Assembly (NCBI RefSeq): GCF_039652435.2
Contig: NZ_CP190246.1
Coordinates: 3,968,001 to 4,032,000, forward strand
Direction of reading: 5' to 3'
Source: Niabella insulamsoli
GTDB taxonomy: Bacteria > Bacteroidota > Bacteroidia > Chitinophagales > Chitinophagaceae
Length of the DNA: 64,000 nucleotides
The notes under the pieces were generated by a model, which was not told the DNA's origin, did not search any database, and worked only from the letters and a program-made list of their open reading frames with translations. Below are positions 56,048-64,000 of the stretch, one piece after another; the stretch's first letter is position 1; each line of letters begins with the position of its first letter. Position numbers and translations under genes: made by a program.

Positions 56048-57480
56048 TTTACCAAGCTATTAATGTACACTTCAATATTCGTATAGGATTGATGAATGCT
56101 GAAAAGGGATGCATCGTTCGCATTATTCGGATTAAGCTTATGTTCAAGTTCCCATTGATCCGGCATGCCATCCTGATCGTTATCTAATGGCGCATCAATC
56201 TGTTTTAAGTACGGCCAGGCATTCACTGTTTGATCGTATGCCGTGCCATGCGAATATCCGCCTTGCACATCAATAAACCGTCCTGTACTGTTGATTACAT
56301 CGTTGATCACGCGTTGATCGAGCGTATCACGCCGGGGCAACAGCGCCCCCGCTGACTGCAACACTTCTTTGTACGCCTCCAACGCCGTTTGATGCGGAAT
56401 TTCTGATACGGCGAAAGCCTTTAATGCTATCGCTTTCTGTCGATCCTGTTCCGATTTGGCTTTATCGACATCCACACCTTTACTGTTATCTTTACTTACC
56501 GCGTCGTGCCCTTCCACGTAGTTTCCAGAAACATAAAAGAGGCCATAGGGATGATTTGCGTCTTTGGTATGCGTTGGATTGACTATTCTGCCAGATACGG
56601 ACTTATTGGTTTCCGGCCCGCTTTTATAATAATTATTGACAACATTGTAGTTACCGTTTTCGCCGCCATACACGTTATTATGCCCCCAATTATAAATTAC
56701 ATTATTGCGGAAGTCAACAAGCTCAGCCGTCGCGCCCAGGCGAACGCCGTTAAAACGAGGTGTGCGGCTGTTGCAATGAGCAAATAAATTATGATGGGCG
56801 CTGAGGTGGCTGCCGCCCCAAATGCCCCCGTAGCCATGATGTTCAAAATCCTTATCGCCGGCTTCGAAATGGTAGGAATAGTTTAAAGGTTCAGCAATAA
56901 TATTCCACTGCAAAGTGGTACTATCACCTTTATATACCGAACACACTTCGTCCGTGCTCCAACTCATACTGCAATGATCAATGATTACATGTTTACGTCC
57001 GGAACCACCGACGGCATCGTCGGCGCCTGCTCCATCAACCATGCCTTTGTTTTGATACCGGTCGCCCATTCTAAAGCGCATAAAGCGAATAATCACATTA
57101 TCGCCTGCTATCGACACGGGATAGTCGGCTACACAAATGCCGCCACCGGGCGCTGTTTGCCCCGCGATGGTAATATCGCCTTTGATATTTAATTTTGATT
57201 TTAGGTGGATGGTTCCCGACACACTGAAAACCACCATTCTTGGCCCTTTGGCCACAACCGCCTGCCTCAAACTGCCCGCGCCGTCATCATTCAAATTATT
57301 TACGACAAAAACTTTACCACCTCTTCCGCCGGTGGTATATTTACCAAACCCCTCTGCTCCCGGAAAAGCAACCGGACGTGGGGAAGACTGTGCGCCGGCG
57401 GTTGTAGCGCTGACGCAGCTGCCCAAAACTGCAATCAGGCTAAGCGCCGCAATGATATTTTTAAACGATAGTTGAAACAT
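56044..57480 (-). CDS. Secreted pectate lyase, PL1 (copy B)
   Basis: This is a 478-residue protein. After the signal peptide (ALSLIAVLGSCVSATTAGAQ) come VAFPGAEGFGKYTTGGRGGKV, ITIAGQTAPGGGICV, IDHCSMSWSTDEVCSVY and NSRTPRFNGVRLG, the catalytic-side blocks, and a C-terminal LDNDQDGMPDQWELEHKLNP. It is the closest in motif to copy C. Same reaction as copy A. Confidence 0.94.
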   Translation of the reverse strand: MFQLSFKNIIAALSLIAVLGSCVSATTAGAQSSPRPVAFPGAEGFGKYTTGGRGGKVFVVNNLNDDGAGSLRQAVVAKGPRMVVFSVSGTIHLKSKLNIKGDITIAGQTAPGGGICVADYPVSIAGDNVIIRFMRFRMGDRYQNKGMVDGAGADDAVGGSGRKHVIIDHCSMSWSTDEVCSVYKGDSTTLQWNIIAEPLNYSYHFEAGDKDFEHHGYGGIWGGSHLSAHHNLFAHCNSRTPRFNGVRLGATAELVDFRNNVIYNWGHNNVYGGENGNYNVVNNYYKSGPETNKSVSGRIVNPTHTKDANHPYGLFYVSGNYVEGHDAVSKDNSKGVDVDKAKSEQDRQKAIALKAFAVSEIPHQTALEAYKEVLQSAGALLPRRDTLDQRVINDVINSTGRFIDVQGGYSHGTAYDQTVNAWPYLKQIDAPLDNDQDGMPDQWELEHKLNPNNANDASLFSIHQSYTNIEVYINSLVK

Positions 57481-57532
57481 GCATTTTTGTTTTTGAAGAA
57501 CGCCTTTTTTACCGTGGTTACGTATTAATCTT

Positions 57533-59014
57533 TTACTTAACCTGGTTGGTAATAATATCTTTCACAAGGCTGTTGAGATAAACTTCAATATTATCATAGC
57601 CCGTACTTAATTCTTTTCCATTAGCATTGGCGATTTGAGGATCGAGCTGGTTGGCAGTTTCCCAATCATCGGGCATACCGTCTCCATCGCTATCCTGGCG
57701 GGCCGGTAAAGTTTGCAGCGCGGGCCAGCCGCCTACATCACCCTGCGTATCAATAATACCATTAGTGCTGCCATTCGATCCGTTGGCAGTAAAGGTTTTG
57801 TTTTTTACATTTTCAATAATCCTTGCATCCACGGCGTCACGTTTCAGGCAGGCGCCTACATATCCGATTACCTGCTGGTAGGCTTTTTCGGCGGGATAGG
57901 TGAGCATATTATCGCCGTTATTCAGTGGGCTACTGAGTTTCATAGCATCTTTATCTGACTGGGAAACGGTGCCATAACTTCCATGAAACTGGTTGTAGAC
58001 GCCAAAGGCCCAGTTATCGTTGGTAGCATTGGTATTTCCTTCCACTACGTTTCCATTCACATAAAATTTGCCCCAGATATCATAAACCTCGGTACCGCTT
58101 ATTTTGTTTTTATCGATCGAAATAATGCGACCCTGCTTGGTTGAAGAATTGTTGGCGATGGTTGCCGGCCCAGGCTTGTAATAGTTGTTGACCATGTTAA
58201 CGTTCATCGCTTCCCCGCCATAAAAGCTATTGCTGCCCCAATTATAAATAACATTATTGCGAATATCCACCAGGTCAGTCAGCGCAAATGCTTTGCCCGC
58301 TTCTTCACCCAGCCTTGCATTGCGGCTGTCGTGATGTGCCAGCAAATTGTGATGGAACGTCGCTTTTTTACCACCCCAGATCCCTCCATATCCGTGAGCG
58401 CCCTTGCCGTGGACGGAATTGCGCAAACTTTCGCCAATAAGGCACCATTGCACGGTCGTGTTTTCGTTGGCATAGAAAGATACGCACTCATCTGTGCTCC
58501 AGCTCATCGAACAATGATCGATCATAATATTTTTTCGGAACCGGCCACCCAACGCATCACCTTCCTGCTGAGCGGCATCGCCCATACGAAAGCGCATGAA
58601 GCGGATGATGACATTGTCAGCATCGACATATACGGGATAATCGCGCAGCGTAATACCATCGCCGGGCGCAGTTTGGCCAGCTATAGTAAGATCGTTGTTT
58701 TTAATGCTCAGCGCCGATTTTAAAACAATGGTACCAGAAATATCAAATACAATGATACGCTTGCCGGCAGTGCCAATTGCGGCGCGCAGGCTGCCCGACC
58801 CTGCATCGTTGAGATTGGTAACTTTTATGACTTTTCCGCCCCGCCCGCCAGTGATATCTTTGGCGAAACCCTCGGCCCCGGGAAAGGCGATCGCAGTCTC
58901 TTCTACCGGCTGCGGCTTTCCGGGTTGAGGCTGCTCGGGCTGCTCGCCGCCCGGCTTCGAGCAGGATGCGATATAAAACAATAATATAAACAGCATACGC
59001 ATTGCAGTCATCAC
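57533..59014 (-). CDS. Pectate lyase lipoprotein, PL1 (copy C)
   Basis: This is a 493-residue protein. MRMLFILLFYIASCSKPGGE is a lipoprotein signal with Cys as the lipid site, followed by a Pro/Gln/Glu linker (EQPEQPQPGKPQP), so this copy is probably held on the outer membrane. Catalytic blocks are IAFPGAEGFAKDITGGRGGK, TIAGQTAPGDGITL, IDHCSMSWSTDECVSFY and DSRNARLGEEAG; the tail has DSDGDGMPDDWETANQLDP. It is the first gene after an internal terminator. Confidence 0.94.
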   Translation of the reverse strand: MMTAMRMLFILLFYIASCSKPGGEQPEQPQPGKPQPVEETAIAFPGAEGFAKDITGGRGGKVIKVTNLNDAGSGSLRAAIGTAGKRIIVFDISGTIVLKSALSIKNNDLTIAGQTAPGDGITLRDYPVYVDADNVIIRFMRFRMGDAAQQEGDALGGRFRKNIMIDHCSMSWSTDECVSFYANENTTVQWCLIGESLRNSVHGKGAHGYGGIWGGKKATFHHNLLAHHDSRNARLGEEAGKAFALTDLVDIRNNVIYNWGSNSFYGGEAMNVNMVNNYYKPGPATIANNSSTKQGRIISIDKNKISGTEVYDIWGKFYVNGNVVEGNTNATNDNWAFGVYNQFHGSYGTVSQSDKDAMKLSSPLNNGDNMLTYPAEKAYQQVIGYVGACLKRDAVDARIIENVKNKTFTANGSNGSTNGIIDTQGDVGGWPALQTLPARQDSDGDGMPDDWETANQLDPQIANANGKELSTGYDNIEVYLNSLVKDIITNQVK

Positions 59015-59033
59015 TTTTTAATTGTTGTGTAAT

Positions 59034-59086
59034 GAAAAAAGCGTTACACCTGCCGAGAATCGGTCAATCCGGACCGGTGTAACGCT
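59034..59086 (-). terminator. Intrinsic terminator inside the pectin locus
   Basis: On the minus strand AGCGTTACACC (59086-59076) pairs over 11 bp with GGTGTAACGCT (59050-59040), followed by a T6 run. It lies between the DUF5123-type lipoprotein and PL1 copy C. It should make SusC-SusD-lipoprotein transcripts more abundant than the downstream enzymes. Confidence 0.88.
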
Positions 59087-59114
59087 CTGACTATAAAATT
59101 TATTTACCGATCAT

Positions 59115-60782
59115 TTATAACAAGGTCCTCCACATAGGCGCGCCGGAATCATACTTACCAGCAAAGCCCGGATCGAGGAAGGAGAAGATGCCGTTGTAAG
59201 GATCTCCCCATAATTTATCTGCCGTATTGTTATATGTCATTCCGGGCAGGCCTGGAATTTCAGATCCCGCGGCAATCTTCAGGTCGGAAGTGCCCCAAAC
59301 ATTTGCAATGGTAATTGTTGTAGCGGGCAAACCGCTTTTCATGGTCACCGTTGTATTTTCAGTTCCAGACTCATCCCATCCATGACCGAAAATGGAATTC
59401 TTGATGCTGAAGCCATTTACAACATCATTCCTTCCCGCGGCGCCCCTGAACCGGAACACCTGTGCACCTCCTGAAGTAAATTCATTGAACGTGCAACTCT
59501 CAATCTCGAAGGTTTGAAAATTCTGGCGTGTCTGAATCAGTGAATTAATTTTATAAAAAGTGGAGTTTAAAAATTTAACGTGATCAAACGCCGCCTTGCC
59601 TGCGCCGTCAGTATCGGCCGTTAACACACTGTAACCGCCAATATGATGCACGATCGAATTGGAGATAATATAATTCCTGATAAACACATTATCCCGAATG
59701 CGAATCACGCCACGCATATGATGCATGTCGCAGTTCTCGAAACGGAGTTCCTGGATCTGTGTCAAACTGCTTTCATTAGGATTAAACACATAATTTCCTG
59801 AAATATTTTGTCCGTCAATTTCTAAATCGTCAAATAAAACACGAGCAATATTGGCACCTGACGCGATATTCATGTTGCCAGAAGTGTTGACCAGTGCGGC
59901 TTTTGTTTCAGAGAAACCATACGCGCCTTTGAAAGTAACCGATTTATTGAGTGCCGTTGTGGGCATATTAAACCTTACTCCTTTTTTCAAAAGGATAATG
60001 CCTCCGTCAGGAACGGCTGCCAAGGCCGCGGTTACAGCGGCAGGATCATCCGATTCGCTGAGATCAATCACATTGGGGCTGCTCACGTCAACACCGGGCA
60101 CCAACGTTTTATAATTCACCCATCCTCTGAGCGTAGCGCCGCTGTAGATAGCAACCTGGTATTCCGTACTCGGCGTTAACCCTGTAATAATTGTTTCTCC
60201 GGCGGCCTGATCGGCAGCAGAGACCGTAAATTCTTTGAGCGGAGTGGTCAGCCTTACATCTTCGGGACTGAAAATTTTAATGCCGGTAACAGCAGCGCCC
60301 GAAACAGCCCAGGTTACTTTGGCGCGCGTATCCGTTACATCAAAACGCCTTGGTGTGTTCAACACAGAAGGGAAACGCATAGTGCGGATAGTTCCCAGGT
60401 CAGAGGCCATACTGTTATATTGAGGATCGGCCGCATTGGCGGTCGCCCTGATCTGATAAGAAGTATTATACAGCAACCCCTCGCCGAGCAGCGCTTCGTC
60501 GAGCACTACATAGTTGGTATCAACGGTTACCGTATAATCAATCAATTTAAAAGAGTCGCGGCTGATTTCCAGGGTGTAGGACGTGGCGTCTTTCAATTTT
60601 CCCATATTCAATGTAATAACATTGTTTTCCACGATGATGCCGGCGCCGTTTAGTACGGGCCGGAAAAGCCGGGTTTGCTCATAGCTTTTCTCATCCTTTT
60701 TGCAAGCGGTGAAAACCAACGCCAACACGACAGACGCCAGCAGCAAATGGGGTATTGAAAATATTGTGTGTATCTTTTTCAT
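59115..60782 (-). CDS. DUF4957/DUF5123-type pectin-locus lipoprotein
   Basis: This is a 555-residue protein with a lipoprotein signal (LLLASVVLALVFTAC then KKDEK). Two fibronectin-III-like parts (about residues 40-135 and 140-230, e.g. ITGLTPSTEYQVAIYSG) precede a right-handed beta-helix. In it ELRFENCDMHHMRGVIRIRD, NSIVHHIGGYSV and FEIESCTFNEFTSGGAQ show regular rungs. It is the third gene after SusC and SusD, where surface glycan-binding proteins usually lie. A pectin-binding role is inferred; a lyase activity cannot be excluded. Confidence 0.82.
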   Translation of the reverse strand: MKKIHTIFSIPHLLLASVVLALVFTACKKDEKSYEQTRLFRPVLNGAGIIVENNVITLNMGKLKDATSYTLEISRDSFKLIDYTVTVDTNYVVLDEALLGEGLLYNTSYQIRATANAADPQYNSMASDLGTIRTMRFPSVLNTPRRFDVTDTRAKVTWAVSGAAVTGIKIFSPEDVRLTTPLKEFTVSAADQAAGETIITGLTPSTEYQVAIYSGATLRGWVNYKTLVPGVDVSSPNVIDLSESDDPAAVTAALAAVPDGGIILLKKGVRFNMPTTALNKSVTFKGAYGFSETKAALVNTSGNMNIASGANIARVLFDDLEIDGQNISGNYVFNPNESSLTQIQELRFENCDMHHMRGVIRIRDNVFIRNYIISNSIVHHIGGYSVLTADTDGAGKAAFDHVKFLNSTFYKINSLIQTRQNFQTFEIESCTFNEFTSGGAQVFRFRGAAGRNDVVNGFSIKNSIFGHGWDESGTENTTVTMKSGLPATTITIANVWGTSDLKIAAGSEIPGLPGMTYNNTADKLWGDPYNGIFSFLDPGFAGKYDSGAPMWRTLL

Positions 60783-60824
60783 CTGTAATTTTTTATGGAT
60801 GGTAAGATCTGTTTGAATAATGAT

Positions 60825-62648
60825 TTAGTTGCCGAACATGTAACCGTCATTGCTCATGTTGCCTTTGCTGGCTGCAACTGCTTCTTCGGGTATGGGAAAA
60901 ATATAGCGCGCTACGCCTGGTTTTGGACCATTGTAATAGTTTGCCCAGTCTTTTGTTACCCATTCTTTATAAGTGGATTTTGTCCCGTCCCAGAGGTCGA
61001 GCAAAAAGTTGACGCGGTTCCAGGTCTCATCTGGTGGGGCCGCTACTTTTCTATTCGGATTTAAGACCATAAAATGCCCAGCGGCATCACGCTTCCAATA
61101 CATATAATTTGGATAGTTGGCATAAGCGCCCGCTCCGGTTACAGCTGAATTAGCCATATCTTTCAATGTCTCAACGGTTTCTTCTGTTTTTTCTGCATAA
61201 AGGTTCCAGCGAATCAATTCGTATTTACGAATCATTTCTCCGCCAAACTCCCAGGCGCGCTCATCCACAATTGCATTGAAAAAAGTTTCCTTGCTTGAAG
61301 ATGCGGCTGCGATATAAGCGTCAACTTTTGAAGGCCACAATGACTCGGCAAAAGCTCTTCTTCTTACACGGGCCAGCGACTCCTGCGCGGCGGCGGTAGG
61401 GCCCTCGAGCTCGTTTACTGCTTCTGCATGCATCAGCAACACATCCGCGTAGCGCATCATAGGCCAGTTGATCCCTGTTCCTTTGGCCGAGTTTTGCCCG
61501 GGCGGATTAGGTAAAAAATGACGGCTCCATTTTCCTTGTGCAATGTTGGTCGGGCCGTTTACAAAAACCTCCTCGAAATCCGTATTCACTTTGTAAAGTG
61601 CGCAGGTAACGTCTCTTCTCACATCCAGCGTATCAAAAGAAAAATAATAGCTCGGAGGTATTGCCATGTAATTACTTCCCGATCCATATTGGTGAGATGC
61701 GGTAGCGCCGCCATCCACAGTGATACCGATGTTCCAGGCCACGTCGCCATTCCCTAATGCAAAAGGAACTTCAAATAAAACCTCGCTGTTAACGGTGGTG
61801 ATAAATTTATTTTGGTTCATGAATATCTGCCGATAGTCGCGGGGAAGTTCGCGATCTTTCAGCGTAATCAATTTCTCGGTATAGTCTTTTGCAATTTTAT
61901 AATAATCGAGATAATCAGGCTCGCGCTCCATATTCAGTTCGGGCGTTAAAAAATATCCGCCGCGTTGCAAAGCCAAACGGGCGATCATCCCGATGGTATA
62001 CTCGCGGTTCACTTGTTCGGTGCTGTAAGGGCATTGATCGGCCCACATCATTTTCTCTTCGATATTGATCAAATCCTCAATAACCTGAGAAAGGATAACA
62101 TTGCGGTCTTCGCGCGGAAGGAAAAAGTTGGCGCCGGCCTTGGGATATTCACGCACGTTGGGCACATCGCCAAAATAATAGATCAGCATACTATACCAAA
62201 AAGCACGAATTGTATAGGCCTCGCCCAGCATGTGGTTCATCAGGTTTTTTGTCGCAACATCTGACGATTGCAGCGCAGGGCTGGCTTCGATACCTTCGAT
62301 GGCAATATTAGCATTCCGGATCGAAGTGTAAGCCGCATTCCAGAACTGGCGCAGATCCCCGTTGGTAGAAAGTGCGTTGAGATCCCAGATTTGATAGCGG
62401 TCGCTTTGGCTGCCCCAACCCGAAGAATGTTCGATATCGGTGTTGCCCGTCATGTTGTTAGAAAGGCGCGAACGGAACCCGTCCGTACCAAAAGATTCGT
62501 ATGCGGCATTGACGCCCTTACGGGTATCGTCCACATTCGAATACACATAATTAATGTCGAAGGTTGACAGCGAATCGGGCGCTAAAAATTTTTTACAAGA
62601 ACCTGCTAAAACAGGTAATGCAAGCAGCGCGATATATTTAAGTTTCAT
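60825..62648 (-). CDS. SusD/RagB-family glycan-binding lipoprotein
   Basis: This 607-residue lipoprotein has the signal LKYIALLALPVLAGSC then KKFL. RKGVNAAYESFGTDG and WNAAYTSIRNANIAIEGIEA are typical SusD N-terminal TPR helices. MRYADVLLMHAEAVNEL and VDERAWEFGGEMIRKYELIRWN are the family's most conserved blocks. SusD caps the SusC transporter and captures oligosaccharide, here presumably pectin fragments. ATG at 62648 is preferred over one three codons upstream. Confidence 0.95.
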   Translation of the reverse strand: MKLKYIALLALPVLAGSCKKFLAPDSLSTFDINYVYSNVDDTRKGVNAAYESFGTDGFRSRLSNNMTGNTDIEHSSGWGSQSDRYQIWDLNALSTNGDLRQFWNAAYTSIRNANIAIEGIEASPALQSSDVATKNLMNHMLGEAYTIRAFWYSMLIYYFGDVPNVREYPKAGANFFLPREDRNVILSQVIEDLINIEEKMMWADQCPYSTEQVNREYTIGMIARLALQRGGYFLTPELNMEREPDYLDYYKIAKDYTEKLITLKDRELPRDYRQIFMNQNKFITTVNSEVLFEVPFALGNGDVAWNIGITVDGGATASHQYGSGSNYMAIPPSYYFSFDTLDVRRDVTCALYKVNTDFEEVFVNGPTNIAQGKWSRHFLPNPPGQNSAKGTGINWPMMRYADVLLMHAEAVNELEGPTAAAQESLARVRRRAFAESLWPSKVDAYIAAASSSKETFFNAIVDERAWEFGGEMIRKYELIRWNLYAEKTEETVETLKDMANSAVTGAGAYANYPNYMYWKRDAAGHFMVLNPNRKVAAPPDETWNRVNFLLDLWDGTKSTYKEWVTKDWANYYNGPKPGVARYIFPIPEEAVAASKGNMSNDGYMFGN

Positions 62649-62680
62649 TGGTATCATTTTTTAATTTTAAATAATGAACT

Positions 62681-64000
62681 TTAAAAGTTTACGTTTACAC
62701 CGAAAGTAAAGGAGCGGCTTCTCGGAAAGCCGGAGTTGTCAACACCCGGTGTAAGGCCGTTGCCTCTTGTACTGATCTCGGGATCGTAACCAGAGTATTT
62801 AGTCCAAAGCTTTAAATTATTTCCTGTTACATATACTCTAAACTGGTTCATTCCAATTTTTGAAATCCATCGCTTGGGAAGCGAATAACCGATATTCAGA
62901 TTGTTCAAACGGATGAAAGACCCGTCTTCAATCGCCCATGAATGAATTACTGCCTGGGCTACCCCGTGGCTGGCATGCGACCATATATTTTTATTCGCAT
63001 TCATCTCAGCCAACTGCGCAAGATCTGTTACGATGCCGCCGGGCGTGCCGGTATAGCTTCCATCTACATCGAGATAAGAGAAGCGGTTTTCAAGGCTCAT
63101 GGTTTCTAAGAGATTACCATAAGTCACCCGCCGGAATTGGCTGTATTGAATCTTCCCTGCATTGTAAACATCGTTGCCATAAGTCCAGTCGAAGAAGATG
63201 GAGAAATCAAAACTTTTATAAGTAACATCAAAACCGAAACCGCCCTGCGCTTTGGGAAGTGTATTGCCAATCACCTGCCTGTCTTCACTATTGATGACAC
63301 CATCATCATTGAGATCTTTTAGTTTGAGAAAACCGGGGCGAACATTGCCGTTACCAACGGTTCCGCCCGAGTTGGCTACACCTTCTTTCAGGATATACCG
63401 TCCGCTTGCCTGGTCGTAACTTTCAAAATCAGATGTTTGATAATAACCATCCGTTACATAGCCATAGACGTTACCGATGCGGCCGCCAACTTCAAAGTAA
63501 AAATCATCACGGTCTCTCAGATCAGTGCTGGCCCAGTTCGATTGTTGAAAACGCGAATTGGTACCATCCAATTCTACAATCCTGCCTACATTGCGGCCGA
63601 CATTAAAGTTGGCGCTTACCAGCAGCTCTTTTTTCTTGATGATGTCCGCGTTAAGCCCCAGTTCAAAACCTTCATTTGAATTGCTTCCGATGTTGGCCCA
63701 TTGAGCGCCAAAACCGGTATTGGTGGGGATAGCCGTTTGAAAGAGCAGATCTTTAACCGTGTTTTTATAAAAATCCAATGAACCGGTAATGCCTGATTTA
63801 AACAGGGTAAAATCTAAACCAATATTGCGGTTGATCGTTGTCTCCCATTTCAAATTAGGATTAAACAATACCGATCCTTCGGGCGTATAATACACGTTGT
63901 CGATATTTCCAAAGCCGGGGCCCCTGTTGGTGGTGGCAGCAAAAAGGAACTGCGTAGCCGTTGCGGGAATGCGGTCATTACCTGTAGCACCATAGCTGGC
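62681..64000 (-). CDS. SusC/RagA TonB-dependent transporter, C-terminal part
   Basis: The frame continues off the window, so only about the last 440 residues are seen (ASYGATGNDRIPATATQF onward). NPNLKWETTINRNIGLDFTLFKSGI, FKSGITGSLDFYKNTVKDLL and FLKLKDLNDDGVINSEDRQVIG (calcium-type D-x-N-x-D-G) are standard SusC signatures. The C-terminal RSFTFGVNVNF is the beta-barrel sorting end with terminal Phe. It imports oligosaccharides across the outer membrane with energy from TonB. Confidence 0.96.
   Translation of the reverse strand, partial: ASYGATGNDRIPATATQFLFAATTNRGPGFGNIDNVYYTPEGSVLFNPNLKWETTINRNIGLDFTLFKSGITGSLDFYKNTVKDLLFQTAIPTNTGFGAQWANIGSNSNEGFELGLNADIIKKKELLVSANFNVGRNVGRIVELDGTNSRFQQSNWASTDLRDRDDFYFEVGGRIGNVYGYVTDGYYQTSDFESYDQASGRYILKEGVANSGGTVGNGNVRPGFLKLKDLNDDGVINSEDRQVIGNTLPKAQGGFGFDVTYKSFDFSIFFDWTYGNDVYNAGKIQYSQFRRVTYGNLLETMSLENRFSYLDVDGSYTGTPGGIVTDLAQLAEMNANKNIWSHASHGVAQAVIHSWAIEDGSFIRLNNLNIGYSLPKRWISKIGMNQFRVYVTGNNLKLWTKYSGYDPEISTRGNGLTPGVDNSGFPRSRSFTFGVNVNF

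Noticed and set aside
1..64000. CRISPR arrays, tRNA or rRNA genes, insertion sequences other than the prophage
   Set aside because: No regularly spaced repeats, cloverleaf or other transposase gene was recognised by eye; a covariance search would be needed to exclude short RNAs.

Overview
The window comes from a member of the Bacteroidota, probably a soil- or plant-associated relative of the Chitinophagaceae (inference). The evidence is SusC/SusD outer-membrane proteins, Bacteroidota-type promoters (TTTG and TAnnTTTG boxes), and a large secreted pectin-degrading gene set.

Layout. 1-8.9 kb holds ordinary chromosomal genes: a sensor histidine kinase cut by the window edge, a universal-stress-like protein, a bestrophin channel, a secreted protein, a DUF418 membrane protein, a HAD phosphatase, a glycosyltransferase and an LpxH-like phosphoesterase. 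9.0-13.3 kb and 51.5-64 kb are two halves of one pectin utilisation locus, all on the minus strand: SusC (cut by the window edge), SusD, a DUF4957/DUF5123-type lipoprotein, three PL1 pectate lyases, a CE12 rhamnogalacturonan acetylesterase, a DUF1593 protein, two CE8 pectinesterases, a GH43 enzyme and a sulfatase.

The locus is split between its two pectinesterase genes by a roughly 38 kb Mu-like transposable prophage (about 13367-51444), flanked by a 9-bp direct repeat. Its left (early) end lies at the right of the window: an S24-type repressor, a divergent early promoter with repeated operators, a Ner-like protein, a MuA-like DDE transposase, a MuB-like ATPase and a long minus-strand early operon of small genes. 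The late genes form two divergent blocks read from about 30.8 kb. A plus-strand head block carries small and large terminase, DUF1320, DUF935 portal, a MuF protein with a toxin-like tail, gpG and a neck protein. A minus-strand block carries protease/scaffold, capsid, contractile sheath and tube, tail chaperones with a -1 frameshift, tape measure, baseplate, an SGNH-hydrolase tail fibre, spanin-like proteins, an amidase and a frameshifted DNA methylase.

The most interesting element is a compact diversity-generating retroelement (DGR) inside the prophage early operon (about 39.3-42.4 kb). It has a YMDD reverse transcriptase, one 75-nt template repeat, and two variable repeats inside two adjacent small genes. 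Every difference between template and variable repeats, 14 in one and 13 in the other, falls at a template adenine. The targets are small early-region proteins rather than the tail fibre, and no standard Avd gene is seen. A set of small overlapping genes downstream of the reverse transcriptase are candidate accessory factors.
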